The notes under the pieces are model-generated. The model was not told the origin of the DNA. It did no database searches and saw only the letters and a program-made list of their open reading frames with translations. The position numbers were made by a program, and so were the translations under genes. Positions 8,942 to 18,029 of a DNA stretch of 64,000 nucleotides are shown here, one piece after another (position 1 is the first letter of the stretch; each line of letters begins with the position of its first letter). Origin of the DNA: an uncultured Paracoccaceae bacterium (lineage in GTDB: Bacteria > Pseudomonadota > Alphaproteobacteria > Rhodobacterales > Rhodobacteraceae); assembly GCA_947493145.1 (NCBI GenBank), contig CANLPZ010000001.1, forward strand, positions 1,392,501 through 1,456,500, in the 5' to 3' direction.

Positions 8942-9850
8942 ATGGAAAAAATTGCCTTGGTTGGAATTGGCGAAATTGCACGTACGCAACATGTTCCAGT
9001 TTTGTCCGAAAGCACGGATTGGGAATTGGCAACCACGGTTAGTCGGTTAGGTACCGTTGACGGAGTCACCGCATATTCAGATTTTGACACAATGTTATCT
9101 GAAAATCCTGACATTAAAACGGTATCCCTTTGCGTACCGCCGCAGCCACGGTTTGAATATGCGACAAAAGCAATTGCAGCTGGCCGGAACGTGATGCTTG
9201 AAAAACCACCTGGGCAATCGCTTGCTGAAGTACACGCCTTGCAAACCATGGCAACAGAGGCGGGTGTAAGTTTGTTTACCACATGGCACAGCCGCGCGGC
9301 TTCGGGCATTCAATTGGCGAAGGAATGGTTGGCCGACAAGACCGTGACAGGTGGTTTCATCAATTGGAAAGAAAGTGTCCGCAAATACCACATGGGCCAA
9401 GATTGGATTTTTGAACCAGGTGGGATGGGTGTCTTTGATCCAGGTATCAATGCACTTTCAATTTTGACCGAGATTCTTCCATTGCCAACGCATCTGACAG
9501 CGGCTGAACTGGTTTTTCCTAATAATCGTGACACACCAATCTCGGCCGAACTTCACTTTCACAACAACATTCGTGCAGTTTTCGATTGGACTGTCGAAAA
9601 TGAACAGTTTTGGGATATTGATGTTACTACAACAGCGGGAACCATTAACTTAAAAGATGGAGGTTCACGGATAATTATCGATGGCCAAGAAACTTTGGCC
9701 ACCGAAGATGTTGAGTACAAAAATCTATATAGTCAGATGGCTGAACTCGTGCGTAACAAACAAAGTGATGTTGATTTGTCTCCAATGATTCATGTTGCTG
9801 ATGCATTTACGCTTGGTAAACGACGAGTCACAGACGCATTCGAATGGTAA
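8942..9850 (+). CDS. Gfo/Idh/MocA oxidoreductase, D-galactose 1-dehydrogenase-like
   Basis: NAD(P)-dependent sugar dehydrogenase of 302 residues. The Rossmann motif is LVGIGEIARTQHVPVL, followed by SLCVPPQPRFEYATKAIAAGRNVMLEKPPGQS, where the EKPPG Lys is the family catalytic element, then HSRAASGIQ and the C-terminal GGMGVFDPGINALSILTEILP substrate domain. This pattern is that of alphaproteobacterial D-galactose 1-dehydrogenase (galactose to galactonolactone), though L-arabinose or fucose could be the substrate. Start at the ATG 8942 fits the family; no clear Shine-Dalgarno. It follows manC by 81 bases and is near galactofuranose genes, which hints at galactose handling. Confidence 0.8.
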   Translation: MEKIALVGIGEIARTQHVPVLSESTDWELATTVSRLGTVDGVTAYSDFDTMLSENPDIKTVSLCVPPQPRFEYATKAIAAGRNVMLEKPPGQSLAEVHALQTMATEAGVSLFTTWHSRAASGIQLAKEWLADKTVTGGFINWKESVRKYHMGQDWIFEPGGMGVFDPGINALSILTEILPLPTHLTAAELVFPNNRDTPISAELHFHNNIRAVFDWTVENEQFWDIDVTTTAGTINLKDGGSRIIIDGQETLATEDVEYKNLYSQMAELVRNKQSDVDLSPMIHVADAFTLGKRRVTDAFEW

Positions 9851-9853
9851 AAG

Positions 9854-10825
9854 TCACGCACCAATAAACGTAATACTATATGGCAAAGCGGTGGATGACC
9901 GGTTCTCGATCACCAGTTCATCATTTCCAACAGCAATCGAAGAATAATGCGCGGTCCCGTTCGTTCCAGTAAGAGAGGCACCGCCTTGGTTTAGCAAACG
10001 ACTTCCCTTCGCAAGTGTCAAAAGTTCCGGCGTAGAATTTGCGACGTAGGAAAATAGGCCGCTATGAGATGTTTTAGGATCAGTGGGGTCTGTCATTGAA
10101 ATTGCGACTATCCCGCATTTAGCGGGCGTTGTAACGGCAACGGCTTGGTCAGCACCAACATCTATCTGCAAACTCCGCATGGCCTTTGCGTCGACCACAC
10201 CAGATCCAGAGTTGACTGAAATAGCTTCTTTGAACGTCGATCCATCATCACTAACTTTGATCGCTAAATTGTCATTTCCGACCAAGCCAATTTCAGCCCG
10301 TCCTGACCAGTTTGATTGAAACAACATTGAAACGGTATCGGTCGATAAATTCTTGTTCAATTTGAGAAAGTGGTTGCCACCGGCATGACTGAACAAACTT
10401 GCCTCGGATGAAATAGAAAATTTATTGGTCGCGTCAAAACTGGTACCAATCCCAATACCCTCGATATTCTGCAGAACAGGGTTGGAATCCAAGGGCCCCC
10501 AACCTGATCCGTCAAAAATGCGAATTTCGCTGTCTTGTTTAGACCAAGCAATCCAGCCGGATTTGGGTATAAAGAACATCCATCCGAAATCCGACCACGA
10601 TGCAATTTGCCCAGCATGAGTTGAGAATTCGCCTATTGGGTCACTTGAAATAACATAGGTCGCGCCATTTTCGGGTGCGCTTGGCGGTGCATCGATATCA
10701 AACGCATCAACGCTTAAATGTGTAATCGCATCAAGCCGCGCAATGCCAACATTATGAGTTACATGTTTTTGTGCTTGGTTTGGCAAAATAAAGGGTAATT
10801 CAAATCGCGAAGTCATATCAGTCAT
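9854..10825 (-). CDS. DUF2793 domain-containing protein
   Basis: Protein of 323 residues. Residues 1-115 form a DUF2793 domain (SRFELPFILPNQAQKHVTHN, then GQIASWSDFGWMFFIPKSGWIAWSKQD), a module found in phage-tail-fibre-like and gene-transfer-agent-associated proteins of Rhodobacterales. The rest is Ser/Thr/Asn-rich and beta-rich, without recognised domains or signal peptide. No phage genes surround it. It lies convergent with the galactose dehydrogenase gene (3-base gap) inside the polysaccharide region, so a surface or sugar-binding role is possible but not shown. Start at 10825 is a guess between two nearby ATGs (10825, 10816). Confidence 0.75.
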   Translation of the reverse strand: MTDMTSRFELPFILPNQAQKHVTHNVGIARLDAITHLSVDAFDIDAPPSAPENGATYVISSDPIGEFSTHAGQIASWSDFGWMFFIPKSGWIAWSKQDSEIRIFDGSGWGPLDSNPVLQNIEGIGIGTSFDATNKFSISSEASLFSHAGGNHFLKLNKNLSTDTVSMLFQSNWSGRAEIGLVGNDNLAIKVSDDGSTFKEAISVNSGSGVVDAKAMRSLQIDVGADQAVAVTTPAKCGIVAISMTDPTDPKTSHSGLFSYVANSTPELLTLAKGSRLLNQGGASLTGTNGTAHYSSIAVGNDELVIENRSSTALPYSITFIGA

Positions 10826-10968
10826 TTCACTGAGCCTTTTCCTGAAAGTCACAATGAAAATTTTGCGAAAACTGTTTCTAAGTTCTTATTTGAAAGTGCG
10901 ACTGCCGTAACAGATTGATAAGAAAAGTTGCGTACGTTGAACTTACAATTCTTTAAGGTCGAAATTAG

Positions 10969-11952
10969 ATGCGCCGAAAGCTGTTCCTACATGTCGGATG
11001 TCACCGCACCGCAACCACAGCCATACAACAATTTCTTGTTCAGAATTTCGATGCTTTGATAAGCGCTGGAATTTTGGTGCCGTTTCGAGTTGGCCGTCAT
11101 TTTGACACCGTAAATGCACTGAATTTAGGAATTAAATCAGTCGGCGAAGTCGCAAAGGATTTGCATTCACGAGCGGATTCTAAACAATTCCCGATAAACT
11201 CTTTGGTTTTGAGTGACGAAGATATTTGCACCCAAACAAGTTTTAAATCGCTGGCAAGCCTAAACGATCACTTTGATGTTAAAATTTTATTGTCAATCCG
11301 ACGCCAAGATACTTGGCTGGAAAGTTGGTATCTCCAAAACATCAAATGGCAGTGGAATCCTGAATTATCACATGTTGAATTCAATGAGTTTCTTGACCAC
11401 GCAGTTAAGTTCCATTGGCTAAATTACGCACAGTTGTTTCAAAGATTAGCGCGCGCTTTTGGACGTGAAAACGTTGTTATCTCCATTTTTGATCCGAAAC
11501 AAAAAACCGAAACAACTATTGCTAACTTCGCGACTTTGATCGGCATTCATGATTTGAAGGGTCTATGGGTTCCACCGCGAGTGAATATTTCGCTTTCGCC
11601 CCGATCCTCAGAAATTTTACGTCATCTTCCACTTGATCGGTTACCGGAGCCACACCGGCAAGCAGTTCAATCCGCGTTTGAAAAGCTTGATGACGGAATA
11701 CAGTCGGAAAAACCAATTTTGTTCAGTTTGGAAAACAGGAAAGAAGTTCTAAAAATTTTCGATGCCGAAAACACGGCGCTGGCCAAAACTTATTTTGGCC
11801 GGAACGAACTGTTTGATTCTTTAGATCACGCTAAATTCCAAAAACAGAGCGTTATGCGTTTGCCAGAGACGTCCAAAGAAATCATTGATGACTATTTCGC
11901 ACCGTTTCTGATTGCGCTTTCAGAATCAGGACAGTTGGCGCGAGGCAAATGA
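10969..11952 (+). CDS. Sulfotransferase-like protein
   Basis: Protein of 327 residues with the PAPS-binding signature of sulfotransferases. The 5'-phosphosulfate loop is HVGCHRTATTAIQQ (residues 8-21; the usual Lys of the H-x-G-x-x-K-T-G/A-T-[ST] motif is Arg13). The 3'-phosphate-binding R-x(6-7)-S element is SIRRQDTWLESW (109-120). The rest is helical and poorly conserved. It overlaps the next glycosyltransferase by 4 bases (ATGA), so both should be co-translated and act on the same polymer, probably adding sulfate to sugar residues in the cytosol. The K-to-R change at the loop might lower activity. Substrate unknown. Confidence 0.7.
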   Translation: MRRKLFLHVGCHRTATTAIQQFLVQNFDALISAGILVPFRVGRHFDTVNALNLGIKSVGEVAKDLHSRADSKQFPINSLVLSDEDICTQTSFKSLASLNDHFDVKILLSIRRQDTWLESWYLQNIKWQWNPELSHVEFNEFLDHAVKFHWLNYAQLFQRLARAFGRENVVISIFDPKQKTETTIANFATLIGIHDLKGLWVPPRVNISLSPRSSEILRHLPLDRLPEPHRQAVQSAFEKLDDGIQSEKPILFSLENRKEVLKIFDAENTALAKTYFGRNELFDSLDHAKFQKQSVMRLPETSKEIIDDYFAPFLIALSESGQLARGK

Positions 11953-13691
11953 AATCAATCGTTCTGCAATCTTTCGCCTTGCCAAATTCACAGCTTTGTA
12001 CGGAACGTGAGCTTTTCGTTCGAACGGAAGGCCCAGTTGCAATTGATGACAGCACCGGAAAAATTAGTCTGGGTTCGGGTGGTCAACTAAAGACCAATAC
12101 CTATTTCAATACATTTCCCTTGCAGAAATGGATGGCATACAGCGAGTTAACCGGTATTTCATTACTGATTAACGGTTCGGGTGTTTTCGAAGTCACGGTT
12201 TTTCATGCCATACCCGACCGATCTTGGGAACGCGTCGTTTCGAAAACGGTTTCAGCCAATTGGGATGAAACATGCATTCCTATCGAGTTCGAGGCTTTGC
12301 GATCTGATCTAGGTGTATTGTTCGTCGAAATAACAGCAATTGAAAGATGCGAAATTTCCGATGTTAATTGGCTGACCTATGATTTACCGCTACGAACCTT
12401 AAAAACGGCAATTGTGATTACCACTTTCAATCGTGACGCTGCCATACGTTCGAGCCTGAAAACCCTTTTGCCGATTCTTAGCGAAAAGACCGAATGTATT
12501 ATCGTGGATAACGGCCGAAACCTCACGGATGGGGCTGAAAAATGGATCACAGTGATCCCGAACGATAATTTTGGCGGATCAGGTGGATTTGCTCGGGGGG
12601 CGTTGGAAGCTAAGGCACGAGGATTTACACATGTTATCTTCATGGATGATGATGTGCAGGTCCATCCAGAATCGGTGTTACGTGCATTAGCCTTTTTAGC
12701 GTATGCATCAAATAGAAATTGTGCAATTTCTGGGGCCTTGGCGAATGCGCGACATCGATGGATGCTTCACGAAAATGCGGCGCGGTTCGACGGTATGTGC
12801 CGTCCGTATAATACTGGGTCTGACCTTCGAAATTTCGACGAAATTTTTAATATTGAAACGCAAAATAACTCTCTAAAATCGCTCGATTACGGTGCGTGGT
12901 GGTTTTTTGCATTCAAAATTTCGTCGGCGAATTTTTGGCCGTTTCCTTTTTTCGTGCGTGGAGACGACGTTAGCTTTTCGCTTTCAAATAACTTTTCAAT
13001 TGTTACGCTTCCAGGTGTGATATCTTTCCAAGATCAGAATTTTGACGAAAAGACCTCTCCTTGGGTTCTGTATTTGGATTTGCGAAGTCATTTGGCGCAT
13101 ATGTTGTTCGAAAAATCACTTGCGCAAAAGCCTATTTGGCTGGTGAAGACGGCACTCTTTTTTCCACTTCGATCGTTGATGTTGCATCAATACGCAAGTG
13201 TCTCTGCGATGTTGATAGCTTTGGAGCATACGATACGAGGACCAAAGTTTTATACTGAAAATTTAGAAGGACGCCGCCTGAAGTCCTATCTCGAAGAAAT
13301 AGGTGCGTTTGAAACTTGGACTTCGCTTGATCTTGATCCGCAACACAAAGCTCCTATGCGAATTCAAAAGCTGTTCGCAAAATTATCAATGAATGGAATG
13401 TTCATTCCATTTTTCCGTTTTTGGGGCGCTGAGGTTGAAGTTCATCTGGCTGACAGTTTGGATCTGGAACAACACTATGGCGCATCGAAAATTACGCTTG
13501 TCGATTTGGATCGAAAAAAGAAATTGGAATTGCACCATGAACAAGTAAAGTCATTGGTACTATTCTTGCGCATTATTTGCGCTGTTTGGCGGCTTTTTCG
13601 TAATCGTAAAAGACTTTTACGCGAGTGGAGAGAAGAATACCCAAAAATTGCAACAGAGCAGTTTTGGAGCAACCTGTATTCAGGACGCTAA
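11949..13691 (+). CDS. GlfT2-like galactofuranosyltransferase (GT2)
   Basis: Family 2 glycosyltransferase of 580 residues built like GlfT2, the UDP-galactofuranose polymerase. An N-terminal beta-sandwich region (about 1-145) precedes a GT-A domain starting KTAIVITTFNRDAAI. The metal-binding D-D-D is FMDDDVQ (233-235), and GGSGGFARGALEA is typical of this branch. Acceptor-site motifs GAWWFFAF and FFVRGDDVSFS carry the paired Asp that would act as base, and a helical C-terminal region (about 370-580) follows. The adjacent converging gene is UDP-galactopyranose mutase, the maker of its donor, which supports the assignment. Likely adds Galf residues at the inner face of the membrane. Confidence 0.83.
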   Translation: MKSIVLQSFALPNSQLCTERELFVRTEGPVAIDDSTGKISLGSGGQLKTNTYFNTFPLQKWMAYSELTGISLLINGSGVFEVTVFHAIPDRSWERVVSKTVSANWDETCIPIEFEALRSDLGVLFVEITAIERCEISDVNWLTYDLPLRTLKTAIVITTFNRDAAIRSSLKTLLPILSEKTECIIVDNGRNLTDGAEKWITVIPNDNFGGSGGFARGALEAKARGFTHVIFMDDDVQVHPESVLRALAFLAYASNRNCAISGALANARHRWMLHENAARFDGMCRPYNTGSDLRNFDEIFNIETQNNSLKSLDYGAWWFFAFKISSANFWPFPFFVRGDDVSFSLSNNFSIVTLPGVISFQDQNFDEKTSPWVLYLDLRSHLAHMLFEKSLAQKPIWLVKTALFFPLRSLMLHQYASVSAMLIALEHTIRGPKFYTENLEGRRLKSYLEEIGAFETWTSLDLDPQHKAPMRIQKLFAKLSMNGMFIPFFRFWGAEVEVHLADSLDLEQHYGASKITLVDLDRKKKLELHHEQVKSLVLFLRIICAVWRLFRNRKRLLREWREEYPKIATEQFWSNLYSGR

Positions 13692-14801
13692 GCGCGACGT
13701 TGTTGTCTGATTTATAAAGTAATCGCTAATATCCAATGCCTCTCGGATTGTTTGGTCCATATCCAGATATCGATATGTTCCTAGCCGGCCGACAAAACAA
13801 ATCCCACTTAACTGCTCTGCTTGTTCCTCGTATTTTTTCAAAAGACTTTTATCTTGCTGCAACCGAACAGGATAGTAGGGGTCATTTGAAAAGTTATGTG
13901 CGCTTGGATATTCTTTCGTGTAAATCGTTTGATCATGTGTTTCCCAAGGTGCGAAATGTTTGTGTTCAGTTATACGTGTGAACTTGACGTTAGAATCGGC
14001 GAAGTTCATCACTGCACAGCCCTGAAAGTCTCCGCTTGATCTAAAATGTTCAAAACTCAAACTCCGATAGGTCAGTTTTCCGAGATTGTGGTTAAAAAAT
14101 TCGTCAATTGGACCAGAATAAAAGCAATTAGAAAAGCAGCTTAGCAGGCTTTCTGAAAAGCGACAATTTAGTTCGATTTCAATATTTGGGTGCCGTAACA
14201 TATTTTGTATGAGATCGGTGTAGCCTTCGACCGGCATAGCTTGGATGTCGTGATTGAAATAGTTGTTTGTATATGAAAACCGAACCGGAAGCCGTTTGAA
14301 TACCGATGCGGGAATTTCGGTCGCAGACACACCCCATTGTTTTTCGGTATAAGTTTTGAAAAACGCATTATAAAGTTCCGGCCCTACCGCGGAAATAGCT
14401 GCGTGCTCAAACGATAATGTAGCATCACATTCTCGACAGTTGTGGCGCAGTTTTCTTTGTGCTTCGGCCGGAGAAAACGATGATTTCCAAAATTGATTTA
14501 ATGTCTGTAAATTTACAGGCAGCGAAAAGACTTGGTCTTTAAATTTTGTGAAAACAGAATGGTTATAACGTTTGAATTTCCCAAAACGACGAACAAAATC
14601 CCAAACTTCGCGATCATTGGTATGGAAAATATGGGGTCCGTGTGCGTGGATCAAAATTTGGGTATCAGTGTCGCGATAGGTGTGACAATTTCCACCGACA
14701 TGGTCGCGTTTGTCGATAACAACAACCTTAATGCCAGCGTCTGCACATTGGCGCGCAATGGTCGCGCCAGAAAAACCTGCACCGACAACAAGAACCTTCA
14801 T
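13680..14801 (-). CDS. glf: UDP-galactopyranose mutase
   Basis: FAD enzyme interconverting UDP-galactopyranose and UDP-galactofuranose, active in reduced form. 373 residues. The dinucleotide motif VVGAGFSGATIA is followed by DKRDHVGGNCHTY and HAHGPHIFHTND (FAD and substrate loop). TYTEKQWG and FSYTNNYFNHDIQAMP match the UGM active site, and FVGRLGTYRYLDMDQTI closes the FAD fold. ATG at 14801 has GGAGGG four bases before it. The 3' end overlaps the converging GlfT2-like gene by 12 bases. This is the strongest evidence that a Galf-containing glycan is made here. Confidence 0.95.
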   Translation of the reverse strand: MKVLVVGAGFSGATIARQCADAGIKVVVIDKRDHVGGNCHTYRDTDTQILIHAHGPHIFHTNDREVWDFVRRFGKFKRYNHSVFTKFKDQVFSLPVNLQTLNQFWKSSFSPAEAQRKLRHNCRECDATLSFEHAAISAVGPELYNAFFKTYTEKQWGVSATEIPASVFKRLPVRFSYTNNYFNHDIQAMPVEGYTDLIQNMLRHPNIEIELNCRFSESLLSCFSNCFYSGPIDEFFNHNLGKLTYRSLSFEHFRSSGDFQGCAVMNFADSNVKFTRITEHKHFAPWETHDQTIYTKEYPSAHNFSNDPYYPVRLQQDKSLLKKYEEQAEQLSGICFVGRLGTYRYLDMDQTIREALDISDYFINQTTTSRLAS

Positions 14802-14852
14802 TTCGCCCTCCAAGCCATGGCGAAAACGGTAGAGGACATCAATTAAGATGGA

Positions 14853-17800
14853 CTAAATGAAACTAAAATTCGAATTTGATAGCTCGTCTTCAGAAATACC
14901 GACTAAAAAAACGGTATCTGTTCCCGCTGTTATGCTAAGGTTCGTACCGATTTGTTGAATTTCTAGATCATTGACCGAATTGATGCGATCTATATCGAAA
15001 ATCAAAAGTTCAGATTGAATTTCAAAATCGAAAATTGAGTCGGTTCCGAAATTCGGCTTAAATACAAAATGATCATCGCCATCTCCACCGAATAGTGTGT
15101 CATTTCCATCTCCGCCGCACAGAACGTCGTTTTCATTTCCTCCGAAAAGCTGATCGTCTCCGTTGTTTCCATACAGTGTGTCGTTGCCATCTCCGCCGTA
15201 AATTTGGTCTGTTTCGGTTCCGCCGCTTATCTGATCATCACCCCATTGACCGAAAAAAAAGTTATGACCGGCGCTTCCGTTTATCGTGTCGTTGCCATGA
15301 CCACCATAAACACGATCGGAACCACTTGTGCCTTGTTGAGCATGCCCAAAGTAAATGTCGTTACCTGTGTTCAGAAAGATATGGTCTGCGCCTGCACCCC
15401 CAAATACCGTATCGTTTCCGTCGCCTCCGTAAATCAAATCGTCACCGGTTCCGCCGAAAATGTGATCGTTGCTTAGCCCGCCGTGGATTTCGTCGTTCCC
15501 ATGCTCACCATGCAAAATGTCATCACCACCCGCACCGTAAATGATATCATTTCCATATCCTCCGAAAACTAAATCTCCGCCGTTTGAATCATCTTGCTGA
15601 TCGTCGTGGAAAATATCATCGCCTTGGTTCAGGTAAACTGTGTCACGACCCGCCCCACCGCGAACAACATCGTTTCCATCTCCTGCGTGAATAATGTCGG
15701 GGTCCGCGCCACCAAATAAAATATCGTCGCCAATGCCGCCGCTGATAATATCGCGGCCAGATTCTCCATGAAAAATATCGCGACCACCATCCCCGTGAAA
15801 TATGTCGTCTCCTAATCCGCCAAATACGATGTCATTTCCATTTTCATCATTTTGGGCGTTGTCATAAAATATATCGTTTCCACTTCCTAAATTGATTTGG
15901 TCATTTCCATTTCCACCCCAGACTTGGTCATTTCCAGGGCCGGCATTGATAATGTCGTAATCAAGCCCACCATAGATCACATCGTCATCGGAACCGCCGT
16001 AAATTTGGTCGGCACCATCTTCGCCATGAAATTCATTCTTGCCGTCGACACCGTTGATCTGGTCGTTTCCACTCCCTGCATACACGATGTCATGCCCGCT
16101 GGGTTTGTTGGGATTAGAGTCGATAAAAATGTCATCGTCTGAACCCATTCTAACGTCATCATCGCCGTCCCCAGCAATGATAAGATCGCGCCCATCACCG
16201 CCTGTTATAGTGTCGTTTCCTGCGCCACCTTCAAGGGTGTCGTCGCCGTTTGCGCCAGCGATGGTATCTGCACCCAAGCTTCCAAAAATTTGGTCGGCAC
16301 CATTTCCACCAAACAGACTGTCATTTCCTTCCCCACCTTCGATGGTGTCGTCACCGTCTAACCCATTAATTTGGTCGTCACCTTCGAATCCCTGAATCAA
16401 GTCGGCATTGTCGGAACCAGACATCACGTTGTCATCAACGGAACCAAAAAAGTGATTTGATAACATCAAGGGCGTTCGCGAGGGGCCGCTGTAGCCATGC
16501 CCGAATACGTCAACCAGATTCAGCGACCGGCCGTCATGTGAATGAATAGTAATTAGTTCATCGCGGAAACGAATGGTTGCTCCGGTGTTCGTGGAAACGA
16601 AAGTCAGCTGATCTAATCCATAGAATTGCGTGTAACCAGACAGATCGATTTTGTCTTCGGCGGGATCGAAATCCAAAATCGTGTCAGGCTGGCCGTCGTT
16701 GACGAAATGAAAAACGTCAGCTCCGGCTCCACCGGATAGTGTGTCGTGCCCACGCCCATCGATCAAAAGATCGTTTCCATCACCACCGTTCAACGTGTCC
16801 GAGCCAAACCCACCGTCAATTGTGTCGTCTTGATCGGTTCCAACCAAGGTGTTGGCGGTAGGGGTTCCAACATTCCAAGTTCCTATATCAGAGACATCGA
16901 TTGAAAATTGCGCGATTCCCTGAGTCTCTTGTGACGAGACGAAAATTTGAATTTCATTGCCAAGCGAAATCGCGGCAATGTCAGTTATATTCCGCAGGCC
17001 ATTTTCACCGTTGAATGTCACAGATTCTAAATAAATTAGCTGACCAGATGCGCTGACAAAAAATAAGCTCAGCCCGTCATCATTCCCACCAGATAAAATA
17101 AATGTATGTTCGCCAACTTGGACGACCTCAACTGATTGCGCACCGCCGAAACGGGTACTGCGGGTATCAATAATGTGGTCCGTTGGTGTCAATTCACCAT
17201 CAGAAAATTGCAAAACAGAAATGGAATTTGAAAGCGAAGATGACACGATCAAAAATGTTTTTTCGTTTATTGTAGTCAGCTTTATGTCGGTCACTTCGTT
17301 TAATCCAAGCCCTGATTTAGGACCGGTTTGTGAAACGAAACTTAGCGCTGTTTGGTCATGTTCGATTAAGTAACTTGTGATTTGAGAATCTTTTGAAACA
17401 ACGATCGCATAGCTTTTTCCGTTGTTTTCGACGCATAATAATTGTGTCGCTTCGACAGGCACAGTCAATACAGCGCGGTTATCCGTATTGCCGATTTCAC
17501 TTATTTCAATCGATTGATCATACGCAAATACGACGAAATCGTCCGCACTGTTTGATGTGAAAGTTGTGCTTTGTATTGATTGATCGTTGATTGACGGGAG
17601 TGTGATATATGTTTTCGAAAATTCGAAATCGGCCGTTGAAATGTCATACCCAACAAGCTTTCCTGATTGAGCCGCGATCCAAATCTGATCGTTATCTGAC
17701 ATCGTCGCAAAGTTTAACAGGCCGCTTGTTTCTTGTGCGTCGTGGTATTTGAAATCTTTCTCAGATGCATTTTGTCCTTCTAAAAGATCTAACCGTAACA

Positions 17801-17921
17801 ATCCGCCGTTTTGATCACTGACTGCAATAAGCATATCGTTGGTCACATGTAATTGCTGAATGCCGGTATACAGCTCAGGTTCCGATCCTGTTAAAATCGT
17901 TTGAAAAGTAAGATAGCCCAC
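14853..17921 (-). CDS. RTX (hemolysin-type Ca-binding repeat) protein with N-terminal propeller-like domain
   Basis: Secreted-type protein of 1022 residues. Residues 1-350 are beta-rich and WD/YVTN-propeller-like with repeated short strands. A first RTX block is at about 361-405, a serralysin-C-like spacer at 405-490, and a long RTX array at about 500-955 made of GGxGxDxLx nonapeptides. Inside that array four units repeat with an exact 86-residue period (see the repeat feature). The C-terminal 65 residues lack repeats and would carry the type I secretion signal; no N-terminal signal peptide, as expected. Start is a GTG with GGGGG six bases upstream. No T1SS genes are in the window. Likely a surface or matrix protein linked to the polysaccharide genes around it; target unknown. 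Confidence 0.9.
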   Translation of the reverse strand: MGYLTFQTILTGSEPELYTGIQQLHVTNDMLIAVSDQNGGLLRLDLLEGQNASEKDFKYHDAQETSGLLNFATMSDNDQIWIAAQSGKLVGYDISTADFEFSKTYITLPSINDQSIQSTTFTSNSADDFVVFAYDQSIEISEIGNTDNRAVLTVPVEATQLLCVENNGKSYAIVVSKDSQITSYLIEHDQTALSFVSQTGPKSGLGLNEVTDIKLTTINEKTFLIVSSSLSNSISVLQFSDGELTPTDHIIDTRSTRFGGAQSVEVVQVGEHTFILSGGNDDGLSLFFVSASGQLIYLESVTFNGENGLRNITDIAAISLGNEIQIFVSSQETQGIAQFSIDVSDIGTWNVGTPTANTLVGTDQDDTIDGGFGSDTLNGGDGNDLLIDGRGHDTLSGGAGADVFHFVNDGQPDTILDFDPAEDKIDLSGYTQFYGLDQLTFVSTNTGATIRFRDELITIHSHDGRSLNLVDVFGHGYSGPSRTPLMLSNHFFGSVDDNVMSGSDNADLIQGFEGDDQINGLDGDDTIEGGEGNDSLFGGNGADQIFGSLGADTIAGANGDDTLEGGAGNDTITGGDGRDLIIAGDGDDDVRMGSDDDIFIDSNPNKPSGHDIVYAGSGNDQINGVDGKNEFHGEDGADQIYGGSDDDVIYGGLDYDIINAGPGNDQVWGGNGNDQINLGSGNDIFYDNAQNDENGNDIVFGGLGDDIFHGDGGRDIFHGESGRDIISGGIGDDILFGGADPDIIHAGDGNDVVRGGAGRDTVYLNQGDDIFHDDQQDDSNGGDLVFGGYGNDIIYGAGGDDILHGEHGNDEIHGGLSNDHIFGGTGDDLIYGGDGNDTVFGGAGADHIFLNTGNDIYFGHAQQGTSGSDRVYGGHGNDTINGSAGHNFFFGQWGDDQISGGTETDQIYGGDGNDTLYGNNGDDQLFGGNENDVLCGGDGNDTLFGGDGDDHFVFKPNFGTDSIFDFEIQSELLIFDIDRINSVNDLEIQQIGTNLSITAGTDTVFLVGISEDELSNSNFSFI
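15108..16139 (-). repeat. 86-residue (258-bp) higher-order repeat in the RTX gene, four units
   Basis: Counting residues from each GxDDIFxD / GNDIYFG motif gives starts at residues 595, 681, 767 and 853, an exact spacing of 86 each time. Each unit has a 14-residue linker of the form IFxDxxQxxxxGxDxV followed by about eight nonapeptides that end in a Leu/Asn-rich turn (NLGS, YLNQ, FLNT). The first three units are complete (16139-15366). The fourth is complete at the motif end but its later repeats drift. DNA identity between units is only moderate, so this is an old tandem duplication kept at protein level. Confidence 0.8.
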
Positions 17922-18029
17922 AATGCGCCCCCGTTTGATTGCTGAATTGACAATCGAACTGAAAGCGTCGTGGGGTCTGGCGTAAATGGGGCAATAAGGA
18001 GGATTACGTTCCTAAATTTCGTAAATTTG

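Noticed and set aside
9854..10825. DUF2793 gene as sign of a prophage or gene transfer agent
   Set aside because: No terminase, capsid or tail genes are in the window; the domain alone is common in Rhodobacterales.
16039..16395. Open frame of about 118 codons on the + strand opposite the RTX gene
   Set aside because: Repetitive Pro/Ser composition is what antisense of RTX repeats gives; no ribosome-binding site.
15000..16400. Regular short repeats that might suggest a CRISPR array or satellite DNA
   Set aside because: They are in-frame codons for RTX nonapeptides with variable third bases; no identical repeat-spacer pattern.
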